Shown here: in pieces, positions 1-5,545 of the stretch
How the letters are laid out: each line of letters starts with the position of its first letter
Position numbering within the stretch: the stretch's first letter is position 1
Origin: Pseudomonadota bacterium
Lineage (GTDB): Bacteria; Pseudomonadota; Gammaproteobacteria; Burkholderiales; Casimicrobiaceae
DNA length: 7,461 nt
Direction: 5' to 3'
Assembly (NCBI GenBank): GCA_022709775.1
Contig: JAKLIE010000074.1
Coordinates: 1-7,461 of the forward strand
Made by a program: the position numbers and the translations under genes
Notes under the pieces: generated by a model
The model's input: only the letters and a program-made list of their open reading frames with translations
What the model was told of the DNA's origin: nothing
Database searches by the model: none

Positions 1-137
1 AAACGCCGCTGCGACGCTGACGCGTCCGCACCTCGAACGGCGACCCGATCCCGGCCGCCTCCCCGGGCGCGCCGTCGGCCGAGGGCGGGACGGCGTCGCG
101 CGTTTCGCCCGTTGCTCCTGGCATCCGCATGCGCAGA

Positions 138-149
138 CCGGACGTCCGG
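138..149. promoter_or_regulatory. Perfect 12-bp palindrome, possible operator
   Basis: The sequence CCGGACGTCCGG is its own reverse complement. It lies 22 bases upstream of the -35-like hexamer of the promoter at 172-200, where a dimeric regulator could bind. No family-specific operator is recognised. In DNA this GC-rich a 12-bp palindrome can arise by chance, so this is a weak candidate. Confidence 0.2.
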
Positions 150-171
150 GTCCGCCGGAGGTCGGGTGCGA

Positions 172-200
172 TTGACCATGGGTGCGGGACGGCGTAGCGT
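172..200 (+). promoter_or_regulatory. Sigma-70-like promoter for the substrate-binding protein gene
   Basis: TTGACC (172-177; 5 of 6 matches to TTGACA) is followed after exactly 17 bases by TAGCGT (195-200). The second hexamer keeps the important T1, A2 and T6 of the -10 box but only 3 of 6 bases overall. Transcription would start near 207, leaving a leader of about 30 bases before the ATG at 238. That fits the choice of that start over the in-frame TTG at 112, which would lie upstream of the promoter. No transcript data support it, and the -10 box is poor. Confidence 0.35.
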
Positions 201-237
201 CGTCCTGCCGGGGGCGGCTTCGATTCGGGGAGGAGCG

Positions 238-1233
238 ATGCTGCGCAGCGCGGCGCTCGTATTCGGCATCGGCGCGATCTTCGCGGCGGCGGCCGGCGCG
301 AGCGAGGCCCGCGCGCAGGAGACGGCGCGGACCTTCCGCATCGGCTACATCGTCGTCGCGACGCCCGACGAGCAGGCGCACCTCACGCGCGCGTTCGAGG
401 ACGGAATGCGCGAGCTCGGTTACGTCGAGGGGCGCAACGTCGTGTACCTGCGCCGGTTCGCGCACGGCGACGCGCGCCGACTTCCCGCGCTTGCTGCGGA
501 ACTGGTCGAACTCGGCCCGGACGTGATCGTGACCGGCGCCAATCCGGTGATCGAGGTGGTTCGGCGCGCGACGACGACCATTCCGGTCGTGATGGGCATC
601 TCCCGGGATCCCGTCGGCGCCGGCTTCGTGACGAGCCACGCGCGTCCCGGAGGCAACGTGACGGGCCTCGCGAGCGACCCGGCGCCCGACGTCCTCGGCA
701 AGGACCTCGAATTCTTCAGGGAGATCGTTCCGCTCGCGCAGCGCGTGGCGCTCCTGTGGAATCCGCTGCCGCCCGGGGCCGACACCTACCGCAAGGCTGC
801 GGAAAGCGCCGCGCGGCGCCTGGGGGTCGCGTTGCAGGTCGTGGAAGTGCGCGGACGCGACGAGCTGGAGCCCGCGTTCGACAGGATCGCCCGCGACCGA
901 GCCGACGGCGTGTGGGTGCTTCCGGACCCGCTCGCGTTCTCGGCGCGTCGCCAGGTGGTCTCGCTCGCGGCCAAACACCGGCTGCCGGCGGTCTACTGGC
1001 AGCGCGAGTTCGTCGACGCCGGCGGGCTCGTGTCCTACGGATCGAACGTGGCGTCCGCGTTCCGGCGCGCCGCATGGTACGTCGACCGGATCCTCAACGG
1101 CACGAAACCAGGGGACCTCGCCGTGGAGCAGGCGGCGAAGTTCGAACTCGTCGTCAACGGAGGGACGGCAAGGGCGCTCGGCCTGACCCTCCCGCGGTCG
1201 CTGTTGCTGCGGGCAGACGAGGTCATCCCGTAG
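238..1233 (+). CDS. ABC transporter substrate-binding protein (PF04392, TrpX/YrbD-like), secreted
   Basis: This 331-residue periplasmic binding protein belongs to the ABC_sub_bind family, whose members capture small molecules for ABC importers; the ligand cannot be read from sequence. Residues 1-26 form a Sec signal peptide: MLR, a hydrophobic Ala/Gly/Ile/Phe stretch, and an ARA-Q cleavage site after Ala26. There is no lipobox Cys, so the product should be soluble. Family signatures follow: GMRELGYVEGRNV (about 56-68), DVIVTG (95-100), ARPGGNVTGL (135-144), and the C-terminal block KPGDLAVEQAAKFELV (290-305) with LLLRADEVI at the end. The frame is open upstream to a TTG at 112 and to the window edge. 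I chose the ATG at 238 because GGGGAGGAG lies just before it and the signal peptide begins there. No permease or ATPase gene adjoins it, so it is an orphan binding protein, as is common in betaproteobacteria. Uptake of an aromatic or organic acid is only a guess. Confidence 0.88.
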   Translation: MLRSAALVFGIGAIFAAAAGASEARAQETARTFRIGYIVVATPDEQAHLTRAFEDGMRELGYVEGRNVVYLRRFAHGDARRLPALAAELVELGPDVIVTGANPVIEVVRRATTTIPVVMGISRDPVGAGFVTSHARPGGNVTGLASDPAPDVLGKDLEFFREIVPLAQRVALLWNPLPPGADTYRKAAESAARRLGVALQVVEVRGRDELEPAFDRIARDRADGVWVLPDPLAFSARRQVVSLAAKHRLPAVYWQREFVDAGGLVSYGSNVASAFRRAAWYVDRILNGTKPGDLAVEQAAKFELVVNGGTARALGLTLPRSLLLRADEVIP

Positions 1234-1295
1234 TGCGTCGGCGGATGTTTCATCGTGCGCCGTGCGGGTCGGCGCCCGGGTGAGACAATGCGCGC

Positions 1296-1934
1296 ATGTG
1301 CGAACGTGCGCAGTCCCCCGGCGAGGAGATCGCGAACAGTGTCAGCCATGGTGCGGCGCTGGTCGCGGCCGCGGTCGCCGCGCCCTTTCCGATCGTCGCC
1401 GCGGTGGGGCGGGGAGCGACGGCCGGCGTCGTCGGGGCGAGCGTGTTCGGCGCCGCGATGGTGCTGCTGTACGCGGCGTCGATGCTCTATCACGCGATCC
1501 CGCACCCGCGCGCGAAGCGCGTGTTCCGGAAGCTGGACCACGGCGCGATCTACCTGCTGATCGCGGGCACCTACACGCCGTTCACGCTGGGCGCGCTCGG
1601 TGGCCCGTGGGGCTGGTCGCTCTTCGGCGTCGTCTGGACGCTGGCGGCGGCCGGTCTGGCGCTGAAGGCGTTCGACCGGATCTCGCACCCGGCGTGGTCG
1701 ACCGGCCTCTACCTCGCGATGGGCTGGTCGGTGCTGATCGCGCTCGGTCCGCTCGTCGAGCGCGTCGCGACCGGCGGCCTCGTGCTGCTCGTCGCCGGCG
1801 GGCTTGCCTACACGGCCGGCGTCGTGTTCTTCACGCTCGACTCGCGGCTGCGCTACGGCCACTTCGTGTGGCACCTGTTCGTGGTGGTCGGCACCGCCTG
1901 TCACTATTTCGCGGTGCTGCACTACGCCGGCTGA
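1296..1934 (+). CDS. Hemolysin III family / PAQR-type integral membrane protein (YqfA-like)
   Basis: This 212-residue inner-membrane protein has about seven hydrophobic helices (roughly 18-38, 43-63, 83-100, 105-124, 134-153, 158-178 and 190-210), the usual size and topology for bacterial HlyIII/YqfA proteins. The conserved metal-site pattern is present: SMLYH (Ser62, His66), LDHGAIYLLIAGTYTPF (80-96, with Asp81) and HFVWH (His189, His193). In the related PAQR receptors these positions bind zinc and suggest a hydrolase-like centre. The N-terminal E-x2-NSVSHG (11-19) is also typical. The name comes from a Bacillus cereus haemolysin; most bacterial members have no proven lytic role and are linked to membrane-lipid homeostasis. 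The ATG at 1296 starts 62 bases after the previous gene. The Shine-Dalgarno is weak (GTGAGAC), so translation may rely on something else. The function here is unknown beyond family. Confidence 0.9.
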   Translation: MCERAQSPGEEIANSVSHGAALVAAAVAAPFPIVAAVGRGATAGVVGASVFGAAMVLLYAASMLYHAIPHPRAKRVFRKLDHGAIYLLIAGTYTPFTLGALGGPWGWSLFGVVWTLAAAGLALKAFDRISHPAWSTGLYLAMGWSVLIALGPLVERVATGGLVLLVAGGLAYTAGVVFFTLDSRLRYGHFVWHLFVVVGTACHYFAVLHYAG

Positions 1935-2247
1935 CGCGGCCCCCCGGCACCCGGCGGCAAGCGAAGGTCGAAGGGTCCGGTCCGTTCGTGCACGCCACGC
2001 GTCCACCCGGCGCGATCGCGGCGGCCCGACGAGGTTCCGCCGGAGGAAGCCCCGCGAGCCGACGGACGAGCATGCGGCAGCTTGACGGAGTGAAGAGCGG
2101 GAAGCACAGTGCCGCTGCGGCGACGAACCGCTCGCTTGCGCGACGGCGGCCGTCGGCAAGTCGTCCCGGGCACGGCGAGAGGTCCGGCGAGTGCACGGTC
2201 GGCGACAGCAGGCAACGCGCACGCCGTTCAGTGCCGCCGCCCCCCGG
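1935..2247. other. Intergenic region, no convincing gene
   Basis: These 313 bases hold no reading frame with believable composition; the open frames on both strands are Arg/Pro/Ala-rich and resemble no family. A small hairpin, CGACGG-CGG-CCGTCG, occupies 2141-2155. A weak promoter-like pair may serve the downstream gene: TTGACG (2082-2087), 17 bases, CACAGT (2105-2110), with a good -35 and a poor -10. No terminator with a T-run, tRNA or repeat unit is visible. Confidence 0.5.
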
Positions 2248-2955
2248 ATGACCAAGCACTTCCACGAAGCCGGCGAGCACGGGCACTACGACGCGAGGTA
2301 CTTCGCCGGCGAGGTCGAGCGCGCGCGCGCGGGGACGATCCTGCTCGAACTGCTCCGGGCCTTCGGCAACGCGGTGCGGCCGCTCGGCGTGACACCCATC
2401 CTGATGCACGGCGCGCTGATCGGATGGGCGTGGAGCCGAAGGCTGCTTCCCTGGGACCGGGACATCGACCTCTGCGTGCTCGTCGGCGAGCTCGCGGTGC
2501 TCGATCGTCGCGCGGGGGAGCTCGACTACGATCGGACGCGATTCCTGCTCGACGTCAACCCCGGCTACCTCGACCCGGCCACGCGCAACCGGCATCCGCG
2601 CGAGACGGTCGAAGAGAACAAGATCGACGCGCGATTCATCGACCGCGCGACCGGGCTCTACCTCGATGTGACGGCGCTGCGCCCGGCACCGGCGGCCGAC
2701 GACGGCGCGCCACGCGTCGCCACCAAGTGCCCGCACGTCTACCGGGTCGCCGACCTGTTGCCCCTCGACGCGGCCGAGATCGAGGGCGTTCCGGTGCACG
2801 TCCCCCGGAACGTCGAGGCCGTGCTCGTCCAGGAATACGGCGAGCGGGTGCTCGAGCGGCGCGTGTTCCGCGGCTGGCGCTTCGACGAGGCGGAAGGCGC
2901 CTGGGTCGAAGGGAGCGAGCTGCAGCGACTCTTCGAGCGGCTGACCGGCGGCTGA
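2248..2955 (+). CDS. LicD family protein (nucleotidyltransferase-fold putative phosphotransferase)
   Basis: This 235-residue protein has the LicD (PF04991) core. HGALIGWAW (54-62) is followed by LLPWDRDIDL (66-75), matching the family pattern of a G-x-IGW-like segment and then PWD-x-DID, whose acidic residues (Asp70, Asp72, Asp74) should bind the metal-nucleotide. A further acidic segment, GLYLDVTAL (136-144, Asp140), could supply the third carboxylate. The C-terminal VPVHVPRNVEAVL (181-193) and QEYG (195-198) resemble the end of the LicD domain. Studied members transfer phosphorylcholine or phospho-sugars onto surface glycans; the substrate here is unknown. There is no signal peptide or membrane helix, so it is probably cytoplasmic. 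A GTG at 2191 preceded by GAGAGG could add 19 residues, but G/C at third positions drops there from about 95% to about 79%, so I prefer the ATG at 2248 despite its poor ribosome site. The gene converges on bzdM with a 30-base gap and has no evident link to it. Confidence 0.78.
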   Translation: MTKHFHEAGEHGHYDARYFAGEVERARAGTILLELLRAFGNAVRPLGVTPILMHGALIGWAWSRRLLPWDRDIDLCVLVGELAVLDRRAGELDYDRTRFLLDVNPGYLDPATRNRHPRETVEENKIDARFIDRATGLYLDVTALRPAPAADDGAPRVATKCPHVYRVADLLPLDAAEIEGVPVHVPRNVEAVLVQEYGERVLERRVFRGWRFDEAEGAWVEGSELQRLFERLTGG

Positions 2956-2970
2956 GCCGGATGCCGCCGG
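2945..2970. terminator. Hairpin at the convergent junction, possible bidirectional terminator
   Basis: CCGGCGGC (2945-2952) and GCCGCCGG (2963-2970) form a perfect 8-bp GC stem around a 10-base loop that contains the LicD stop codon. It lies just past the ferredoxin stop when read on the minus strand. Neither side has a run of T, so it is not a classical intrinsic terminator. It could instead block 3'-exonuclease or act together with Rho. Confidence 0.35.
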
Positions 2971-2985
2971 GCCAGCCCGTCCTGT

Positions 2986-3231
2986 CTAGCCGTGGAGCTG
3001 TTGATACTTCTCGACCAGCTGTTCGGGCGTCTCGACGAAGTCGGGATTCTGCACGATGCAGTCGGCGGGGCAGACGAGCTTGCACTGCGGCTCGTCCTCG
3101 GCGCCGACGCACTCGGTGCACTTCATCGGATCGATCACGTAGATCGGGTCGCCGACGCTGATCGCCTCGTTCGGGCAGACCGGCTTGCAGGCGTCGCAGG
3201 AAGTGCAGTTCTCGTTGATCAGCAGGGCCAT
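2986..3231 (-). CDS. bzdM: 2[4Fe-4S] ferredoxin of the Allochromatium (Alvin) type, BzdM-like, electron donor to benzoyl-CoA reductase
   Basis: This 81-residue cytoplasmic ferredoxin carries electrons to benzoyl-CoA reductase. Cluster motif one is C9-x2-C12-x2-C15-x3-C19-P. Motif two is C38-x2-C41-x8-C50-x3-C54-P. The eight-residue insertion in the second motif and the C-terminal extension of about 25 residues (ending in VEKYQQLHG) mark the Allochromatium vinosum subgroup, known for clusters of very low and unequal potentials. Such potentials suit a reductase that needs strong one-electron donors. An extra Cys58 in CPADC is also seen in that subgroup. The start has a GGAG-type ribosome site about 8 bases upstream, and the gene lies 24 bases after bzdQ. 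It is the last gene of the operon and ends at TAG against the convergent LicD gene. The bzdM name rests on position after bzdQ; the ferredoxin call itself is firm. In relatives, 2-oxoglutarate:ferredoxin oxidoreductase (KorAB) or an NAD(P)H-dependent enzyme recharges it; neither is in the window. Confidence 0.93.
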   Translation of the reverse strand: MALLINENCTSCDACKPVCPNEAISVGDPIYVIDPMKCTECVGAEDEPQCKLVCPADCIVQNPDFVETPEQLVEKYQQLHG

Positions 3232-3255
3232 GGTTCGTCTCCGGGCGTCGCCGCG

Positions 3256-4095
3256 TCAGGCGGCGGCCTTCTCCTTCAATTCCTGCAGTTTCGCATGGCG
3301 GAACGCCCCCCACAACGCGGCACCGATCGCGCCCGCGTAGATCGAGTCGGGGTGGCCCACCGCCTTCACGGTGACCTTCTCGTTGACCATCTCCTCCTGG
3401 ATCGCGGCGAGGAGACCGGTGTCGAGCGCGAGGCCGCCGGTCATCAGCGCAACGCCGTTCTTGACGCCGGTGACCTTCAGCAGCTTGACGATGCGCGACG
3501 CCATCGACAGGTGGATGCCCTTCAGGATGTCCGGCGTCGCGATGCCGCGCGACACCATGTTGATGACGTCGGTCTCGGCGAGCACCGCGCAGATCGAGCT
3601 GACCTTCTCGGGATTCGCCGACGTCCTGGACAGCGGGCCGATCTCCTCGACCGCGACGCCCAGGTAGCGGGCGATGTTTTCCAGGAACTGGCCCGAGCCC
3701 GACGCGCACTGGCTCGTCATCTTGTACGAGAGCACCTTGCCGCGCTCGTCGATCGAGATCGCGCGGCCGTTGAGCGCGCCGATGTCGACGACCGCACGGG
3801 CTTCGGGGTTCAGGAAGACGCCGCCGCGCGCGTGGGTCGTCATCGAGTAGAAGTGGCCGGTCGCGAACTTGACGTTCTCGCCCTCGCCGGTGGTCGCGAT
3901 GTAGTCGATCGCCTCCGGCGAGACGCCGGCGTCGGCCAGCACGCCTTCCCGTCCCTCCTCGGCGAGCGACATGGGATCGCGGCGGCGGATGCGCTCGCAG
4001 CGCTTCGCGAGCCACTCGGGGCCCGACGGGCCGTGGCGGAACAGGACGCTCTTGACCGCGCCCGAGCCGATGTCGATTCCGATCGTGTAGGTCAT
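3256..4095 (-). CDS. bzdQ: Benzoyl-CoA reductase, ATPase subunit Q (BcrD/BzdQ)
   Basis: This 279-residue subunit is the smaller of the two BadF/BadG/BcrA/BcrD-type (ASKHA-fold) ATPase subunits of class I benzoyl-CoA reductase, close to the 280-odd residues of BcrD. With BzdP it hydrolyses ATP to push electrons from ferredoxin towards the active-site subunits. The first phosphate loop is GIDIGSGAVK (6-15), the second is VVDIGALNGR (102-111), and the adenosine-binding motif is LMTGGLALD (217-225). Cys130 in TSQCASGSG and Cys169 in SSICAVLAETD are the expected ligands of the [4Fe-4S] cluster bridging the two ATPase subunits. The ATG at 4095 is preceded by AAGGAG at 4105-4110 with 9-base spacing. 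The frame stays open further upstream, but that part overlaps bzdP out of frame and is Arg-rich nonsense. The gap to bzdP is 14 bases and the SD overlaps the bzdP stop, suggesting translational coupling. The N subtype versus the Thauera bcr subtype is assigned mainly from gene order. Confidence 0.93.
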   Translation of the reverse strand: MTYTIGIDIGSGAVKSVLFRHGPSGPEWLAKRCERIRRRDPMSLAEEGREGVLADAGVSPEAIDYIATTGEGENVKFATGHFYSMTTHARGGVFLNPEARAVVDIGALNGRAISIDERGKVLSYKMTSQCASGSGQFLENIARYLGVAVEEIGPLSRTSANPEKVSSICAVLAETDVINMVSRGIATPDILKGIHLSMASRIVKLLKVTGVKNGVALMTGGLALDTGLLAAIQEEMVNEKVTVKAVGHPDSIYAGAIGAALWGAFRHAKLQELKEKAAA

Positions 4096-4104
4096 GGTCG
4101 TGCG

Positions 4105-4110
4105 CTCCTT
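4105..4110 (-). promoter_or_regulatory. Ribosome binding site of bzdQ overlapping the bzdP stop codon
   Basis: On the minus strand the bzdP stop TGA runs straight into AAGGAG, 9 bases before the bzdQ ATG. A ribosome finishing bzdP therefore ends on the bzdQ ribosome site. This is a common way to couple expression of subunits needed in equal amounts, and it fixes the bzdQ start at 4095. Confidence 0.75.
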
Positions 4111-5450
4111 CAGGCTCGTGCTTCCACGGTCTTGCCTTCCTCGACCACGGCGCGCCAGGCGAACGTCGCGCCGCCGAGCGCCCCGGTGTAGATCGAGTCC
4201 GGATTGATGTTGAGCGTCACCTCGCCGTAGTTCTCGCGCACGAGCTCCTTCAGCGCCTTGACGGCCGCCTCGTTCTTCGCGACGCCACCGGTGAACGTGA
4301 ACTCGTCGCGGATGCCGCCCGAGCGCGCGAGGATCGACATCGCGCGCAGGATGATCGCGCGGTGCAGCCCCGCCATGATGTCCTCGCGCTTGTCGCCGAG
4401 CGACAACCGGTCGCGCAGCTCCGCGCCCGCGAACACCGTGCAGGTCGAGTTGATGCGGATCGTCTTCGTCGACTTCATCGCGAGGGGCCCGAGCTCGTGG
4501 AGTCCCATGTTCATCTCGTCGGCGATGTAGCCCAGATAGCGCCCGCAGCCCGCCGCGCAGCGGTCGTTCATCTGGAAGCTCTCGACGATGCCGTGCGGGT
4601 CGACCTGGATCGCCTTGGTGTCCTGGCCGCCGATGTCGAGCACGGTCGCGGTGCGCGGGTACATCACGTGGGCGCCCAGACCGTGGCACAGGATCTCGGA
4701 GCGCACGTGCTCCTTCGAGAACGGCAGCCGTGCGCGCCCGTAGCCGGTGCCGACGACGTAGGTCTCCTCCATCGGCATGTCGAGGATGCCCTTGATCGGC
4801 GCCTCGACGCGGTCGCGGCGGCCCGCCGTCGCGGGGAGCGCGACGAACGTGCGCTCGAGCGCGGACGCGAGGTGCCGGCGGACCGACTCGTCGTAGACGC
4901 GGTTCTCGACCTCGATGATCGAGCGGTCGAACACGTTGAGCAGGTAGTCGTAGCGGATGCCGGCTTCCTTCGCCACGGCCTCGCCGGTCGCGAGATACTG
5001 GCTGCCCGCGATGTCGCGGAAGAAGTCGCTCTTGCGCTTCGCGCCGGGCGCGAACAGGCTGGGCGCCTCGTTCGCCAGCCGGCGGAACACCTCGGTCAGC
5101 GCGGCGCTCACGTCCTTCGTCGCGTCGCCGAACTTGGCGCCCTCGAGGTTGCGCTGGCAGGTGGCCTCGAGATCGGCGAGCTGCTCGAGGTACTGCTCGC
5201 TGCGGAAGTCCCGCTCGAGCTGCCCGAGGAACACGTCGAGGTCGCCGTCGAGCGCCCCCGTGCTTCCGAGCGCCTGCCGGAACAGGTGGAACCGGCCGTT
5301 GACCAGCGCCTCCTGCTTGGCGACCGCCGCGGCGGTGTCGTAGTTCGACCGCGAGTTCGTGATCCCGCGTCCGAGGATGTTCTGGTTCTCGTCGATGACG
5401 ACGGCCTTGGTCGTCGTCGAGCCCAGGTCGATGCCGATGAAGCAGCGCAT
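4110..5450 (-). CDS. bzdP: Benzoyl-CoA reductase, ATPase subunit P (BcrA/BzdP)
   Basis: This 446-residue subunit is the larger ATPase (electron activator) of class I benzoyl-CoA reductase, about the length of Thauera BcrA (near 438). The ASKHA fold is split. The first phosphate loop [10 protein letters not shown] (6-15) is at the N-terminus; an inserted helical domain of about 170 residues (roughly 45-215) is absent from BzdQ; then come the second phosphate motif [11 protein letters not shown] (270-280), the cluster segment [10 protein letters not shown] (295-304), [10 protein letters not shown] (335-344), and the adenosine motif [10 protein letters not shown] (386-395). Cys298 and Cys337 are the expected ligands of the [4Fe-4S] cluster shared with BzdQ; Cys302 is nearby. 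The ATG at 5450 has GAGGAG at 5457-5462. The 95-base gap to bzdO holds a palindromic repeat. The 2-hydroxyacyl-CoA dehydratase activators are related, but those are near 260-residue homodimers without this insert and would not be paired with a second, distinct ATPase. Confidence 0.94.
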   Translation of the reverse strand: MRCFIGIDLGSTTTKAVVIDENQNILGRGITNSRSNYDTAAAVAKQEALVNGRFHLFRQALGSTGALDGDLDVFLGQLERDFRSEQYLEQLADLEATCQRNLEGAKFGDATKDVSAALTEVFRRLANEAPSLFAPGAKRKSDFFRDIAGSQYLATGEAVAKEAGIRYDYLLNVFDRSIIEVENRVYDESVRRHLASALERTFVALPATAGRRDRVEAPIKGILDMPMEETYVVGTGYGRARLPFSKEHVRSEILCHGLGAHVMYPRTATVLDIGGQDTKAIQVDPHGIVESFQMNDRCAAGCGRYLGYIADEMNMGLHELGPLAMKSTKTIRINSTCTVFAGAELRDRLSLGDKREDIMAGLHRAIILRAMSILARSGGIRDEFTFTGGVAKNEAAVKALKELVRENYGEVTLNINPDSIYTGALGGATFAWRAVVEEGKTVEARA

Positions 5451-5466
5451 GCCGTTCTCCTCAGTG

Positions 5467-5536
5467 CCCGCTCGGCCGCCCGGAGGGCACCGAGTGCCCC
5501 CCTCCGGGGGGTAGCGAGCGAAGCGGGATAGGGGGG
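5467..5536. repeat. REP-like palindromic intergenic element between bzdO and bzdP
   Basis: This GC-rich element fills most of the bzdO-bzdP gap. Its core is a nested hairpin: outer stem CCCGGAGGG (5479-5487) with CCCTCCGGG (5500-5508), and an alternative inner stem GCAC (5487-5490) with GTGC (5494-5497). Flanking arms CCCGC (5467-5471) and GCGGG (5523-5527) can also pair, as can CTCG (5471-5474) with CGAG (5515-5518), followed by a G-run (5531-5536). On the minus strand the flank reads CCCGCTTCGCTCGCTACCCC, which I recall as a recurrent intergenic repeat in betaproteobacterial genomes; that is memory, not a search. In the transcript the core hairpin lies about 16 bases before the bzdP ribosome site, so it may affect message stability or bzdP translation. 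Confidence 0.65.
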
Positions 5537-5545
5537 AAGTTCATC

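Noticed and set aside
112..237. N-terminal extension of the substrate-binding protein from TTG at 112
   Set aside because: It would bury the signal peptide internally and begin upstream of the likely promoter. The ATG at 238 has a strong Shine-Dalgarno.
1284..1295. GACAAT just before the HlyIII start as a -10 box for a leaderless transcript
   Set aside because: No -35 hexamer occurs at suitable spacing, and the hexamer alone is too weak to call.
2191..2247. GTG start giving LicD 19 extra residues
   Set aside because: Although GAGAGG precedes it, G/C at third positions falls in this stretch and the residues do not resemble the LicD domain. It is kept as an alternative only.
1035..2255. 406-codon minus-strand frame across the HlyIII gene and its flanks
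   Set aside because: It has Arg/Glu/His-rich composition without domains, and it overlaps a well-supported membrane-protein gene.
2992..4191. 399-codon plus-strand frame spanning bzdM, bzdQ and the bzdP end
   Set aside because: It crosses three genes that have clear motifs on the minus strand, and its own translation is low-complexity.
4096..4689. In-frame upstream extension of bzdQ
   Set aside because: The extension overlaps bzdP out of frame and is Arg/His/Pro-rich. A good ribosome site and the GIDIGSG motif place the start at 4095.
4362..5531. 389-codon plus-strand frame opposite bzdP
   Set aside because: An antisense shadow of bzdP with repetitive Val/Glu/Arg/Asp composition. BzdP has full family motifs on the other strand.
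5467..5536. CRISPR or attachment-site interpretation of the bzdO-bzdP repeat
   Set aside because: There is only one unit, no spacer array, no direct repeat flanks and no integrase nearby. A dispersed palindromic repeat fits better.
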